This document shows positions 16,012-25,509 of a DNA stretch of 64,000 nucleotides, piece after piece; within the stretch, counting starts at the first letter, position 1, and each line of letters begins with the position of its first letter. The translations under genes were made by a program, and so were the position numbers. The notes under the pieces were generated by a model. That model worked only from the letters and a program-made list of their open reading frames with translations, ran no database searches and had not been told where the DNA came from. Source of the DNA: Paenibacillus wynnii (GTDB lineage Bacteria > Bacillota > Bacilli > Paenibacillales > Paenibacillaceae); contig NZ_JQCR01000002.1 of NCBI RefSeq assembly GCF_000757885.1, positions 1,302,001 to 1,366,000 of the forward strand. The letters run 5' to 3'.

Positions 16012-18120
16012 TTAAGCTTTAAATCGGGATACGGTCTCCAGCAGCTTAGTCGTACTGCTCTTGATTTCTTCCATCTCTGCTACAATACTTCCCGACTTAT
16101 TAATAATATGCTCCGCCTTAACGGCTATGCTGCTTGCTCCTTCTGCACCTTCACTTGTCGCAATCGTTGTTTCTCCAATCGCGGTTAGCATATTCTGAAT
16201 GGAAGCCAGAAGCTCCTCAGAGGTCGCACTGAAGTCTGTTACCAGATCTTCTACATACTTAGCATCCTCACTATACTGACGGCCTGTCTCCTGCATAGCA
16301 TCGTAGTCCTTAAGGACTTGCTGATCTACGAATTGGAGCATACTCTCTGCACCCTCTACTAGATTAGATACAGCGCCGACAACGGAGTGGGTTACTTCCT
16401 GAATTTCGGATACGGTCTCACGTGAGTTCTCGGCCAATTTACGAATTTCGTCAGCCACTACCGCAAAACCTCTACCCGCTTCACCTGCCCGCGCGGCTTC
16501 AATCGATGCGTTCAACGATAGAAGATTGGTCTGGGAAGCAATCTCCAGAATAGCGCCTGACAATGCACTAATCTGTGAAATAGATCTGGATTGTTCAATC
16601 GCATTCCGTAGCTTGATTTCACCTTGACCATATATTTGATCTGCTTGCTGACGTGATTGAATTGCGCCTTCTCTAAGACGTTCAGCACGCTCATTAATTT
16701 CCTTAGCCGATTGGGCACCATCCTGTGCTTTTCTGGCAATATTCTCAATAGCATTCTCAATTTCTATCGTACTGGCGTTCATCTCCTGCATGGAAGCTGC
16801 TGTCTGCTCCATACCTGCCGATAATTCTTCAGTTGTTGCCGATACATCTGCAATGTTCTCATCCAGCTCGAATACATTTTTTTCGGTTGCATCTACAGAT
16901 CCTGAGATGTTGTTGGAATTTTTCATAATCTCTCTGATAAGTTCCTGCTGGGAGGAGATCATATCATTGAAACCTTCGGCCAATACAGCAATTTCTCCCT
17001 TAGCGGTTACCTTTGCCCGCACGGATAAATCCCCTGACATGGCTGTTCGGAAGGATGCTGTAAGAATCGGAATCTGCTTCAATATACTGTTAGATACAAA
17101 GTACAACAGGACAGCCATAATAAGAATAGCTGAAAATGTAGAGATTAAGAATATTGACTGGAACAGATTGAGTGCACTCTCAGCATCTCTAGCCGGTACC
17201 ACCAGCGCTACTGCCCATTGCTTATCCACAGCAGGTGCGTAGGATACATAATTGGATTCCCCATCAATATCCGTTTTAATGACATCGTTGCCCCATTGCA
17301 CTATTTTGTTACCCATTGCTTTCCAATCTTCGCCAAGATCACCCATTTTTTTGAGTAGAATATAATCACTGTTTGGGTGATAAATAAATGCTCCCGTCTT
17401 ATCAGTCAGCATGGCAAAGCCACTTCCCTTGTAATTAAAAGCACTAAGTGCCTCAGTAATCTGTTCTGTGGAAATGTCCACTCCGGCTGCACCGATTACT
17501 TTTCCGCTATCATCCATTATAGGTGAACTAAGACTGACCACCATTTTGCCTGTTAAAGCATCTATATAAGGATCTGTTACCGTAACAGCTTTGTTTTGGA
17601 CAGTAGTCTTGTACCAGCCGCGTTCTTTCAAATCATAATCTGCCGGAGGCTCGAATTCATCATGAGTGATCAGCTTGTTAACGGAAGAAATGCCTACGTA
17701 TACATTAAGCAGATTCTTATTATTCTTTTTGATCAAATTCAGTGTGCGAATCAGTTCACTATAACCCGAAGTAGACTTGATCGTCTCTTTTGAGCTTACC
17801 TCTGATATGTAATCACGGACATAGGCATTAGCATTCAACATCTGCACGCTATCAGAAGCTGGCTGCAGCATCTGGTTAACCTTCTCACCAATCTGCCCCT
17901 TCTCATAGGACAAGGAACTGTGTAGATCATCAATAATAATTTTCTTTGCATTGCTATAAATGACTAGGGATACTATCGAAAAAATGATAGCAACAGACAA
18001 AATCACAGATATAAACAACTTCCCTCTTATACCCATGTTAGATATGGAATTTAAAATCCCTTTAAACCTCAATACTAAATTGGACTTCATGTTCTCTTTG
18101 TGAGATTTTTGTTGTTTCAT
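16012..18120 (-). CDS. Methyl-accepting chemotaxis protein with dCache sensor
   Basis: 702 residues from the ATG at 18120, chosen because AAGGCGGG lies about 8 nt upstream; the ORF opens 44 codons earlier without an SD. TM1 about 33-56, an extracellular dCache domain about 60-310 ([41 protein letters not shown] by edges MVVSLSS and GAAGVD), TM2 about 318-342, HAMP, then the signalling domain with the hairpin tip [20 protein letters not shown] and [18 protein letters not shown]. It should report a small ligand to CheA-CheW. The PDC motif suggests an amino acid or organic acid ligand, which is inference. Single-gene unit with its own terminator. Confidence 0.9.
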   Translation of the reverse strand: MKQQKSHKENMKSNLVLRFKGILNSISNMGIRGKLFISVILSVAIIFSIVSLVIYSNAKKIIIDDLHSSLSYEKGQIGEKVNQMLQPASDSVQMLNANAYVRDYISEVSSKETIKSTSGYSELIRTLNLIKKNNKNLLNVYVGISSVNKLITHDEFEPPADYDLKERGWYKTTVQNKAVTVTDPYIDALTGKMVVSLSSPIMDDSGKVIGAAGVDISTEQITEALSAFNYKGSGFAMLTDKTGAFIYHPNSDYILLKKMGDLGEDWKAMGNKIVQWGNDVIKTDIDGESNYVSYAPAVDKQWAVALVVPARDAESALNLFQSIFLISTFSAILIMAVLLYFVSNSILKQIPILTASFRTAMSGDLSVRAKVTAKGEIAVLAEGFNDMISSQQELIREIMKNSNNISGSVDATEKNVFELDENIADVSATTEELSAGMEQTAASMQEMNASTIEIENAIENIARKAQDGAQSAKEINERAERLREGAIQSRQQADQIYGQGEIKLRNAIEQSRSISQISALSGAILEIASQTNLLSLNASIEAARAGEAGRGFAVVADEIRKLAENSRETVSEIQEVTHSVVGAVSNLVEGAESMLQFVDQQVLKDYDAMQETGRQYSEDAKYVEDLVTDFSATSEELLASIQNMLTAIGETTIATSEGAEGASSIAVKAEHIINKSGSIVAEMEEIKSSTTKLLETVSRFKA

Positions 18121-18314
18121 AGGAGATCCCGCCTTTTTCAAATAAAATAGTACCTTGGATTGATTTTTCACCGGAATCATTCGACTAATTCCCACAAAAA
18201 AACGCTCATTTACTATTATTATCGGACTTTCGGCAGGGATTCTGTATATCATGTCAGGTTTTATATCAGAGGATTTGAGGAATTAAGCCTTCCTTCATTT
18301 CCCAGCTTAGATTA

Positions 18315-18515
18315 CTAAGAGGATACATTACATATGAGGTTAGTTATCGATTCTCTTCTTTTTGAGTAATAAGTCTGGTTATATTCATTAATAAGCTCAT
18401 CAAGCACCATAGATTGTTTAAGAACCCTTGAATGTCTTAGTCCATACCGTTTCTCCAAATGATTAAGTCTCTGTCGTGCCGTTTCCATTTCTTGCTTCAA
18501 ACCTTTTGGTTCCAC
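18315..18515 (-). CDS. Spo0E-like aspartyl-phosphate phosphatase
   Basis: 66 residues. The core LEKRYGLRHSRVLKQSMVLDELINEYN (edges LEKRYGLRHS and LDELINEYN) carries the S-x-x-x-D signature (SMVLD) followed by LINEY typical of Spo0E family members, which dephosphorylate Spo0A~P and delay sporulation. A first Met in MEPKGLKQEMETA or the second at residue 10 could be the start; no decisive SD for either, though AGGGAGGGG lies upstream of the first. It stands next to the peptide-regulator pair, but a terminator separates them. Confidence 0.75.
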   Translation of the reverse strand: MEPKGLKQEMETARQRLNHLEKRYGLRHSRVLKQSMVLDELINEYNQTYYSKRRESITNLICNVSS

Positions 18516-18600
18516 TCTGACCCCTCCCTATTTCTATTTATTTTAGAGGGATATGTCTTTTTTTGTATTTAGTTTTTTTCAAAATATGTTGTTTATTTAC

Positions 18601-18627
18601 AAAAAAAGGACCAGCTTATGCTGGCCT
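18601..18627 (-). terminator. Terminator of the regulator-peptide unit
   Basis: Minus-strand hairpin GGCCAGC-ATAA-GCTGGTCC (7 bp with one G-U), followed by TTTTTTT; 30 nt after the peptide stop codon. Confidence 0.75.
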
Positions 18628-18656
18628 TGGGTCATTACTATTCACTTTTTAGAAGA

Positions 18657-18776
18657 TTAAGCTCCTCCATGCCAATCATTAGTTGTGTAGGTGGTTGTAT
18701 TAGAGTTGTGAATCGGACCCGTAAGTACCAATATTAAGCCAGCCGCCATAAGTAGTACTGCCAATTTTCTCTTCAT
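18657..18776 (-). CDS. 39-residue exported peptide, probable signalling propeptide
   Basis: ATG at 18776 and TAA at 18657-18659. The sequence begins MKRKLAVLLMAAGLILV: two or three positive residues, then a hydrophobic stretch, as in a Sec signal peptide. The polar tail is PIHNSNTTTY then TTNDWHGGA. The SD AAGGA sits 7 nt before the ATG and lies inside the last codons of the HTH-TPR regulator gene, whose stop is 4 nt upstream, so translation is probably coupled. Regulator followed by a small exported peptide with a terminator behind it is the layout of RRNPP systems (PlcR-PapR, Rap-Phr, and the Alo pairs I recall from Paenibacillus polymyxa). The mature signal would be a C-terminal fragment; its limits are unknown. 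Confidence 0.75.
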   Translation of the reverse strand: MKRKLAVLLMAAGLILVLTGPIHNSNTTTYTTNDWHGGA

Positions 18777-18780
18777 AGTC

Positions 18781-20139
18781 TTATCCTTCTTTCAATATAA
18801 TTTGGTATTCTTCCTGCGTTTCATTAGAAGCGAAATCTCGATAACGCTCTAAAAGTCTTACACATTTCAGCATAAATGTTTCGTTATTCACAATAGAGGA
18901 TTTTTTCATTCCATCCAGCAAGTATTTGAACCCGCTTGTGTAACCCCCTCTCCTCAAGTAATAATGTGCAATTTCGTACAAAAAACGGGTCAGTTGTTCA
19001 GATATAGTCTGCTGCGTATAAACACCTACAGCTTGTTGCTGTTCCTGGATATAGGAAATAATTTCCATTTTAAAATGAATAATAATCTCATCGACATCAA
19101 AATCATAACAATTAGCCGCTTTGATGATGTTCAAGAGCCCTGTGAGCAATTCATCTTTATTCCGCTCGATATAAGTTACATAATCAGACAGGACGCTTTC
19201 ATTTCCGGACATGAGACTGGATACGCATATATTAGCCTGAGCCCATTCTTTATAAAGTTTAATCCAATGTTGAGTGTCGGCATCTGTCTCCTTCACCCAG
19301 CTTAGATCCGAATAGGCATTGTTATATTGTATTGCTTGTTCGTGCTCCCCCCGTGCATCGCAAACGGCTCCACGAAGCAAGTTAGAGAAAGCTAGATATA
19401 CAAACAACGGTCTGCTCGGTTGCTTCTGATCTTGACTTTTCACCTCGGTCTGCTGGCGCAAGCGAAGTTGGATACCGGCCTTATGGCCCAGTTCAATTGC
19501 AACTAAATTCACTTTATCCCATCGACGTAACGAACGGTATATATTGGCTAAATCTCTTAATGCATCAAGCTGGTCTATTTCATCCAGTCGTTCTACGAAG
19601 GGTTCAAATTGCAGGGCCGCCTGGTAATTCAGCTCCTGATCGTCACCTAGCTTTAGGGTAAACAAGCGATACTGGCAAAAAGCCAGCCTTTCGGAATACT
19701 GCCGTCGCTCACTTGCGGCTACACTTTCATAAAGCAGGGCAGCAGCCTTGCGTTTACCTTCTTTGAAAAAAAACTCCGCCGCTTCAAATAGCAAAGGGGA
19801 ATACGTCAAATTGTCCATCAATAGATTAACAATCTGCCGGATACAGTCCAGCTTGTCCAATTCTACACAGCGATACAATAGAGGTCTTATTCTCCGCCAG
19901 TTCGGTACAGCCTCTACCATACATTCCTGAATATATTGCTCATAGAAATGACCTTTAGGCAAGCACAGCACCGCTGTCATCCGATCTAATTGATCGACAG
20001 CCATTACCCTGTTTCCCTTTAGAATTGAACTTACTGTACCAGCATTTAATCCCGCCTTTCTTCCTAATTGGCTACAGTTAATTCCTTCACGTGCTATTAA
20101 TTCCTCCAGCTCGATGCGTATCGTGGTTGTATTATTCAA
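18781..20139 (-). CDS. HTH-TPR transcriptional regulator, RRNPP/AloR-like
   Basis: 452 residues. Residues 8-65 form an HTH_3-type domain: ELIAREGINCSQLGRKAGLN, then AGTVSSILKGNR. The remaining 390 residues are tandem helical repeats (for example KAAALLYESVAASERRQYSERLAFCQYRLFTL by edges KAAALLYES and YRLFTL; EQAIQYNNAYSDL), the TPR-like peptide-binding region of RRNPP receptors. The start is taken as TTG at 20139, because GGGGTGG sits 5 nt before it; GTG at 20148 has no room for an SD. It is expected to bind a re-imported peptide, and the 39-codon gene immediately downstream is the obvious source. Which promoters it acts on is unknown. Confidence 0.85.
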   Translation of the reverse strand: MNNTTTIRIELEELIAREGINCSQLGRKAGLNAGTVSSILKGNRVMAVDQLDRMTAVLCLPKGHFYEQYIQECMVEAVPNWRRIRPLLYRCVELDKLDCIRQIVNLLMDNLTYSPLLFEAAEFFFKEGKRKAAALLYESVAASERRQYSERLAFCQYRLFTLKLGDDQELNYQAALQFEPFVERLDEIDQLDALRDLANIYRSLRRWDKVNLVAIELGHKAGIQLRLRQQTEVKSQDQKQPSRPLFVYLAFSNLLRGAVCDARGEHEQAIQYNNAYSDLSWVKETDADTQHWIKLYKEWAQANICVSSLMSGNESVLSDYVTYIERNKDELLTGLLNIIKAANCYDFDVDEIIIHFKMEIISYIQEQQQAVGVYTQQTISEQLTRFLYEIAHYYLRRGGYTSGFKYLLDGMKKSSIVNNETFMLKCVRLLERYRDFASNETQEEYQIILKEG

Positions 20140-20223
20140 ATAAACCACCCCTTAAATCCGGCATTGCCCTAACTTGATAATTTTATCTCAATGGCAACCG
20201 GTAAAATCTCCTATAATATTACA

Positions 20224-20252
20224 AATATAATCATAATATACACAAAGGTCAA
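20224..20252 (-). promoter_or_regulatory. SigA promoter of the regulator-peptide unit
   Basis: Minus strand TTGACC, 17 bp, TATATT. It leaves an 85-nt leader before the TTG start. The flanking DNA is very A/T rich, with the short dyad AATATTATA nearby. Confidence 0.8.
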
Positions 20253-20328
20253 TTGTTATTTTAATATCCGTTATTTCTGGAATCATGTTGTATAATATTA
20301 TATTTTTTTCAAGATGACACGCTGAATC

Positions 20329-20358
20329 AAAAAAATCACAGCCTCTTTGGGCTGTGAT
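20329..20358 (-). terminator. Terminator of the SEC-C gene
   Basis: Perfect 9-bp arms ATCACAGCC/GGCTGTGAT, 6-nt loop, followed by six Ts on the minus strand. Confidence 0.9.
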
Positions 20359-20374
20359 CTCGCTATATTACATT

Positions 20375-21697
20375 CTATTGTTTAAGCATCCATTTTAAAA
20401 GATCCGGTAAACTTGCCCAGAGGCGGGAATGCATAATTACATACTCAACAGCTTCGTTGGCATCTCCCATGCCTATGAAATCGGGGAGGTTATGCGGTAA
20501 TCTTTTAACACCAAGAAGATAGTCAGGCACATGTTTATTCACATTACGAGCAATACGGTACAGCATTTTTAGCTGTGAAGTAATTCCGTTCCGCTTATAT
20601 TCCAACACAATTCGATCGTAGGCAAAAGCAGCAGCGGCGTCATCCTTACCGAAGTTTTTCAACATGAGATCCGCATCATTTAGACGGTTATTGTACAAAT
20701 ATACGGCTAGCAGCAAGTACCGGGCACCTGTGTTATCCTCTGTATTAAGCTCGAGAATATGTTCTAAGGTCTTGGCTACTTCTTCACCGTTTCCACCAAA
20801 CCAGCAGGATTCTGCATAGCTTTTGCAAATTCTAATATAGGGTCTAGTCTCGGATAGCCCCCAGAAATACCCTTTGTTCTTCTCAAAAAAAAGATCACCC
20901 AGCTCGCGCTTGCCAGCTTCCATCCCTGACTTTAAGAAAGCCCGTGCTTCATGCTCATTCTCTGCTTCCTCAGCTAGAATCAAATAGGCATCGCAGCTGT
21001 TCGGATAAACCTCAAGCGCCGCTTCTGCCAGCTGAATACGTTTTTTCGGGGACGTAGCTTCTCCAGCTTTGTGCAAGAGATATTGCTCCTTCTCCTTGGG
21101 AGTGCCGGAACCGGTTGTTATGGATAGAAGCTCATCCTGCTCCCCGGCCATTCCATACTCTTCCACATAACTGAGAAGTTCCTTGAAATTGCGAGAAACG
21201 GTTGCTGTAGTGACTTCATACTTTTTAGCCACATCAGTCTGTGTTATAAGGAATCCATATTCCTGTGACAACAAATACTCAATGGCAGCACAATAAGAAC
21301 CCACTTTCTTCACCACAGGTTTGGTGCGGAGTGAGTATCCGTTCCAGAGCAGCAGCGCCTCAGAGATAAGCTCCTTTTCGAAATCAATATTCATGCTCTC
21401 AATGAGATGTAACGCCAGCTGTTCGTGAGACGGGCTGTCCCACTTCAGATCCTTGGATACCATTTTCTTAAGCTTGGCCATCGTAAGGTTGCCTTTGGAA
21501 GTTCCGGCAGTGTGTACCCTTTCAGCCTCAGAGATTGTTGGTTCATAGACCTCTGCCTCTTGAGCCGCCGCAGCTTCATCCGTAGTCACCAGTCGAAGTA
21601 ATGATTCCATGACTGAAGATTCCTTGTCAATGCAGCACCTTTTATATTTTTTCCCGCTTCCGCACGGGCATAATTCATTTCTTCCAACCTTTATCAA
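20375..21697 (-). CDS. SEC-C motif protein with helical repeats
   Basis: 440 residues. The N-terminus VGRNELCPCGSGKKYKRCC is a SEC-C zinc motif, as in the tail of SecA. Residues about 80-190 include an HTH-like stretch (ITQTDVAKKYEVTTATVSRNF by edges ITQTDVAKK and TVSRNF), and the remainder is TPR-like (AEAALEVYPNSCDAYLILAEEAENEHEARAF by edges AEAALEVYP and HEARAF). Such proteins occur in many Firmicutes without a settled role; binding of ribosomes, SecB or nucleic acid has been suggested. Upstream gene of the peptide-regulator pair but ended by its own strong terminator, so not co-transcribed. Confidence 0.75.
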   Translation of the reverse strand: MIKVGRNELCPCGSGKKYKRCCIDKESSVMESLLRLVTTDEAAAAQEAEVYEPTISEAERVHTAGTSKGNLTMAKLKKMVSKDLKWDSPSHEQLALHLIESMNIDFEKELISEALLLWNGYSLRTKPVVKKVGSYCAAIEYLLSQEYGFLITQTDVAKKYEVTTATVSRNFKELLSYVEEYGMAGEQDELLSITTGSGTPKEKEQYLLHKAGEATSPKKRIQLAEAALEVYPNSCDAYLILAEEAENEHEARAFLKSGMEAGKRELGDLFFEKNKGYFWGLSETRPYIRICKSYAESCWFGGNGEEVAKTLEHILELNTEDNTGARYLLLAVYLYNNRLNDADLMLKNFGKDDAAAAFAYDRIVLEYKRNGITSQLKMLYRIARNVNKHVPDYLLGVKRLPHNLPDFIGMGDANEAVEYVIMHSRLWASLPDLLKWMLKQ

Positions 21698-21856
21698 AAC
21701 TTATTCCCCCTTAAATCTGTGACTAGCTATACGGTTCAAGTTCAAGTCGCATCGCTATCCGCACTATGATTATATCCCACAACGGGAAGTTTGTGCAGTC
21801 TTGCTTCTATCGGGTATTGCCTATCAGGGCATCCAGGATTCCTAAACAAGCCGTAT

Positions 21857-21942
21857 CAAGAAGAAACGGCTTTGCCGTCCTTAATGGGACGGTATCCGTT
21901 TCTCGTAGAAATATAAGCAAAGTATACTGAAAACTTATACTT
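21857..21942. repeat. Structured intergenic repeat, copy B (86 nt)
   Basis: Short form of 15793-15917. Stem AGAAACGG/CCGTTTCT encloses CGTCC/GGACG with loop CATTAA (minus-strand reading). The other half is GTATAAGTTTTCAGTATACT followed by TTGCTTATAT. It lies in the roughly 500-bp gap between purD and the SEC-C gene. The remainder of that gap (21698-21856) shows nothing I recognise. Confidence 0.85.
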
Positions 21943-21954
21943 TCTGGTATTTGT

Positions 21955-21977
21955 AAAAAGCCCCACAGAGTGGAGCT
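21955..21977 (-). terminator. Second terminator-like hairpin beyond purD
   Basis: Minus-strand AGCTCCAC-TCT-GTGGGGCT followed by TTTT. It could back up the purine operon terminator. Confidence 0.55.
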
Positions 21978-22042
21978 ATAGGATTCGAAGTTATTCTAGT
22001 ACCTTCGTAGGGTTCCCCGAAAATTTGCACTCTTTAAACTTT

Positions 22043-22076
22043 AAAAAAGGCCTTTCCATGATCGGAAAGGCCTTTT
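22043..22076 (-). terminator. Terminator of the purine operon
   Basis: Perfect arms AAAAGGCCTTTCC/GGAAAGGCCTTTT, 6-nt loop, with T tracts on both strands; about 120 nt after the purD stop. Confidence 0.85.
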
Positions 22077-22196
22077 ATCTGTATATATCCGGACATTTTC
22101 CCCCGTACTTTTTGTAGTATACCACTTCTAATACTACTTGTCAGTCCCTTTTTAGGACTTAATACGTAAAAATTTTCAAGATCCGGTCCTTTGTCC

Positions 22197-23462
22197 TCAT
22201 ACGAGAGCTTTCGCAGCGATGTCATTCCGGTTCTGTTTTCCTGCAAAAGTAATACCCTCTGCGCTCTTGTAGGCAGCAGACCGGGCCTCAGCGATATTAG
22301 CACCCATTCCTACAACACCCAGTACCCGTCCGCCATTCGTAATCCAATTCCCATGCTCATCTCGGGCTGTACCTGCATGGAAGATAAGTTCTTCCCCGCT
22401 ATCTGTAAGACCGGTAATAGGAACTCCTTTAGGATACGAGCCGGGATAACCACCCGATGCCAGGACTACACATACCGCCGCCTCGTCGCTCCACTGAATA
22501 TCGATATCTGCTAATCTTCCTTCTACCACAGCCAGGAAAATATCCAGTAAATCCGTGCGCAAGCGCGGCAATACAACTTGTGTCTCAGGGTCTCCAAAAC
22601 GAGCATTGAACTCTATCGTCTTGGGTTTTCCGTCCGGAGATATCATTAGCCCAGCAAATAATACCCCGCTGAAAGGACGGCCTTCAGCCACCATGGCTTT
22701 AGCTGTTGGGATGATAATCGTTTCTACGGCTTCCTGGATAATGGAATCGTTGATATGCGGCAGAGGAGAATACGTGCCCATTCCACCTGTATTAGGTCCC
22801 TTGTCGCCATCAAATATGGGTTTATGATCCTGAGCAGCGGCCATAGGACGCACCGTCTCCCCATCCACGAAGGCTAGAATTGACATTTCCTGACCCGCCA
22901 AAAATTCCTCTATGACAACCTGACTACCTGCATCACCAAAAACCTTAGTGACCATAATATCCAGCAATGCCTGCTCTGCCTCATCCCGCGAATAAGCTAC
23001 CGTTACACCTTTCCCTGCCGCAAGACCATCTGCCTTGATAACGATTGGCAGCTCTTGCTCACGCAAATAGGAAAGGGCCGATTCATAATCACTGAACTTC
23101 TGATAGGCTGCTGTCGGAATATTATATTTATGGAGCAGATCCTTCATGAAGGTTTTGCTGCCTTCAATCTCAGCCGCATTACGACGCGGCCCGAACACCG
23201 GGATCCCCTTAGCCTCAAAAGCATCGACAATCCCTGCTGCAAGCGGATCATCCGGTCCAATCACAACTAGACCCACTTCCTTTTCCTTCGCAAAAGCGGT
23301 CAAGCGATCAAATTCAAAGACCCCGATGGGTACGCACTCCGCAAGCTGTGCAATTCCGCCGTTGCCAGGGGCACAATAAATTTTACCCGCCTTCGTGCTC
23401 TTTGATAGACTCCAGATAATCGCATGCTCCCGACCGCCACCGCCTACTACTAAAATATCCAT
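22197..23462 (-). CDS. purD: Phosphoribosylamine-glycine ligase
   Basis: 421 residues, the usual length. It joins glycine to phosphoribosylamine with ATP (GAR synthetase). N-terminal MDILVVGGGGREHAIIWSL, ATP-grasp motifs IVIKADGLAAGKGVTVA and GPNTGGMGTYSP, and IEFNARFGDPETQVVLPRL near residue 290 are intact. Last gene of the operon, 18 nt after purH. Confidence 0.96.
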   Translation of the reverse strand: MDILVVGGGGREHAIIWSLSKSTKAGKIYCAPGNGGIAQLAECVPIGVFEFDRLTAFAKEKEVGLVVIGPDDPLAAGIVDAFEAKGIPVFGPRRNAAEIEGSKTFMKDLLHKYNIPTAAYQKFSDYESALSYLREQELPIVIKADGLAAGKGVTVAYSRDEAEQALLDIMVTKVFGDAGSQVVIEEFLAGQEMSILAFVDGETVRPMAAAQDHKPIFDGDKGPNTGGMGTYSPLPHINDSIIQEAVETIIIPTAKAMVAEGRPFSGVLFAGLMISPDGKPKTIEFNARFGDPETQVVLPRLRTDLLDIFLAVVEGRLADIDIQWSDEAAVCVVLASGGYPGSYPKGVPITGLTDSGEELIFHAGTARDEHGNWITNGGRVLGVVGMGANIAEARSAAYKSAEGITFAGKQNRNDIAAKALV

Positions 23463-23480
23463 AGGTACCTCCCAAGCGTT

Positions 23481-25028
23481 CTAGTGTTTAAAATGGCGGA
23501 CGCCGGTGAAAACCATAGCAATGCCATATTCATTTGCAACTTTAATGGATTCCTCGTCTTTAATAGAACCACCCGGCTGAATAACCGCCGTGATGCCTGC
23601 CTTTGCAGCCATTTCAAGCGTATCTCCCATCGGGAAAAATGCATCAGAAGCAAGAATTGCTCCCTTAGCCTTATCTCCAGCTTGTTCAATCGCGATTTTA
23701 GCTGCACCGACCCGGTTCATTTGGCCTGCACCTACACCTACTGTCATGTCGTCTGCTGCCAATACAATGGCATTAGACTTCACATGCTTAACTACCTTCC
23801 AGCCAAAGAGCAGCTGTTTCATTTCTTCTTCAGATGGCTTACGGTCTGTAACCACTTGAAGTTCATCTGGATTTACGGAGTGCACATCGCTTTCCTGTAC
23901 GACCATACCGCCCTCAATGGAAGTCACGACAAAACTGGTTTGGCGCGAGGATGCAGCGCTGAGATTGCCGATTTTGAGCAAGCGGATATTTTTCTTTTTC
24001 GTCAAAATTTCCATTGCTTCATCCGTGAAACCCGGTGCGAGTACGATTTCCAAGAAAATATCCTTAAGAAGATTCGCCGTATCAGCATCCACGATGCGAT
24101 TCGCAGCTACAATTCCGCCGAAGATGGAGGTAGGGTCAGCATTGTATGCTTTTTGGTAAGCTTCATATACACTAGCTCCTACGCCTACTCCACAAGGATT
24201 CATATGCTTAACTGCCACCACGGCAGGTTCTTCAAATTCCTTAACGATTTGCAGCGCAGCATTGGCATCATTGATATTGTTGTAGGACAGTTCTTTGCCG
24301 TGCAGCTGTTCAGCAGCTGTCAGTGTATCCTGTGCAGCCAGAGGCTTGCGGTAAAAAGCCGCCTTCTGATGCGGATTCTCGCCATAGCGAAGGTCCTGAA
24401 TTTTCTCATAAGTAACCGTATAGCGCTCCGGCAGAGGTTCACCAGTAACGTTAGCCATATAATCGGAGATCAAGGCATCGTAAGCCGCCGTATGACGGAA
24501 TACTTTTGCCGCAAGCCGTTTGCGTGTACTAAGGGATGTATCCCCGCCTGCACGTACTTCCTCAAGCACAGTACTGTAATCAGCCGCATCAACAACCACA
24601 CTCACGAACGCATGATTCTTCGCCGCAGAACGCAGCATTGTTGGACCGCCGATATCGATATTCTCGATGGCTTCCTCATAAGACACATCCGGTTTAGCAA
24701 TGGTTTCTGCAAATGGATACAAATTAACTACAACCAAGTCGATATAGTCCAGACCCAGTTCAGTCATTTGCCGTGTGTGCTCCTCATTGTCACGAACCGC
24801 AAGCAATCCGCTGTGTACAGCAGGGTGCAGCGTTTTAACGCGTCCGTCCATAATTTCAGGAAAACCTGTTACATCCGAAATACCAATGACTGGCACGCCT
24901 TCTTTAGCCAGAAGAGTGCTTGTTCCGCCTGTGGAGATGATTTCTACGCCCAATGCAGACAGCTCGCGGCAAAAATCCACGATGCCCTGTTTATCCGATA
25001 CGCTGACTAGCGCTCTTTTGATACTCAC
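23481..25028 (-). CDS. purH: Bifunctional AICAR formyltransferase / IMP cyclohydrolase
   Basis: 515 residues, full length. The N-terminal MGS-like cyclohydrolase domain (RALVSVSDKQGIVDF, ISTGGTSTLLAKEGV, GRVKTLHPAVHSGLL) is followed by the formyltransferase domain with RYGENPHQKAAFYR, AVKHMNPCGVGV (Lys-His of catalysis) and GVGAGQMNRVGAAKIA. It carries out the last two steps to IMP. A repeat region of 480 bp separates it from purN, yet no terminator or promoter was found in that gap. Confidence 0.96.
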   Translation of the reverse strand: MSIKRALVSVSDKQGIVDFCRELSALGVEIISTGGTSTLLAKEGVPVIGISDVTGFPEIMDGRVKTLHPAVHSGLLAVRDNEEHTRQMTELGLDYIDLVVVNLYPFAETIAKPDVSYEEAIENIDIGGPTMLRSAAKNHAFVSVVVDAADYSTVLEEVRAGGDTSLSTRKRLAAKVFRHTAAYDALISDYMANVTGEPLPERYTVTYEKIQDLRYGENPHQKAAFYRKPLAAQDTLTAAEQLHGKELSYNNINDANAALQIVKEFEEPAVVAVKHMNPCGVGVGASVYEAYQKAYNADPTSIFGGIVAANRIVDADTANLLKDIFLEIVLAPGFTDEAMEILTKKKNIRLLKIGNLSAASSRQTSFVVTSIEGGMVVQESDVHSVNPDELQVVTDRKPSEEEMKQLLFGWKVVKHVKSNAIVLAADDMTVGVGAGQMNRVGAAKIAIEQAGDKAKGAILASDAFFPMGDTLEMAAKAGITAVIQPGGSIKDEESIKVANEYGIAMVFTGVRHFKH

Positions 25029-25059
25029 TTTGAATAGTCCTCCTCCGATTTACGTGCGA

Positions 25060-25308
25060 TTAGTGGGGTTTTACGGTAATCATGTAGACGAAATGTCTGA
25101 TTAACTGGACTGTCCGCCAATTTAGAGGGAATTTCTCCATCTATTATTTCATTAAAAGCGTTTCAGCGGTAATTAGAGGGAACCCCTCCCCCTAAATCAT
25201 TCAAATCAGTTGAAATCTCAAAGGAATAGCCGAATTAGTGGGGTATTTTCCCTCTAACTTCCGGAATTCAAGGAAATGGCTCGAATTAGTGGGGTATTTT
25301 CCCTCTAA
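25060..25308. repeat. Phased palindrome array of different sequence (type beta)
   Basis: Units of 23 bp at 25122-25144, 25173-25195, 25235-25257 and 25286-25308, with centres 51, 62 and 51 bp apart, and a degenerate fifth unit at 25060-25082 a further 62 bp away. Arms are of type TTAGAGGGAA/TTCCCTCTAA. The last two units are identical; the first two read in the opposite sense. The rest of the purN-purH gap (25309-25509) shows nothing recognisable. Confidence 0.85.
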
Positions 25309-25509
25309 CTTTCATATGTTGCTCTTAATCTTTATGAACAACCTATTAATAAGGATCTAGGGCCAAGCTACTTAACGTGATGCCCATCTAATAGAATTAC
25401 ACCAATCGACGCTAGTGCGATATTTCCCGAGAAATATCGGAATTATCCAGAATTGTGTTACCCTTGTCGATAATTACCGCTAGAGCGGATGCCGTTAGTA
25501 CAAGATACC

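Noticed and set aside
23484..25010. 508-codon open frame antisense to purH
   Set aside because: It mirrors purH, has no SD, no recognisable domain and unlikely residue composition; purH is certain on the other strand.
25060..25308. CRISPR array suspicion for the regularly spaced repeats
   Set aside because: Spacing alternates between 51 and 62 bp, repeat orientation flips at the centre, there are only four or five units, and no cas genes occur.
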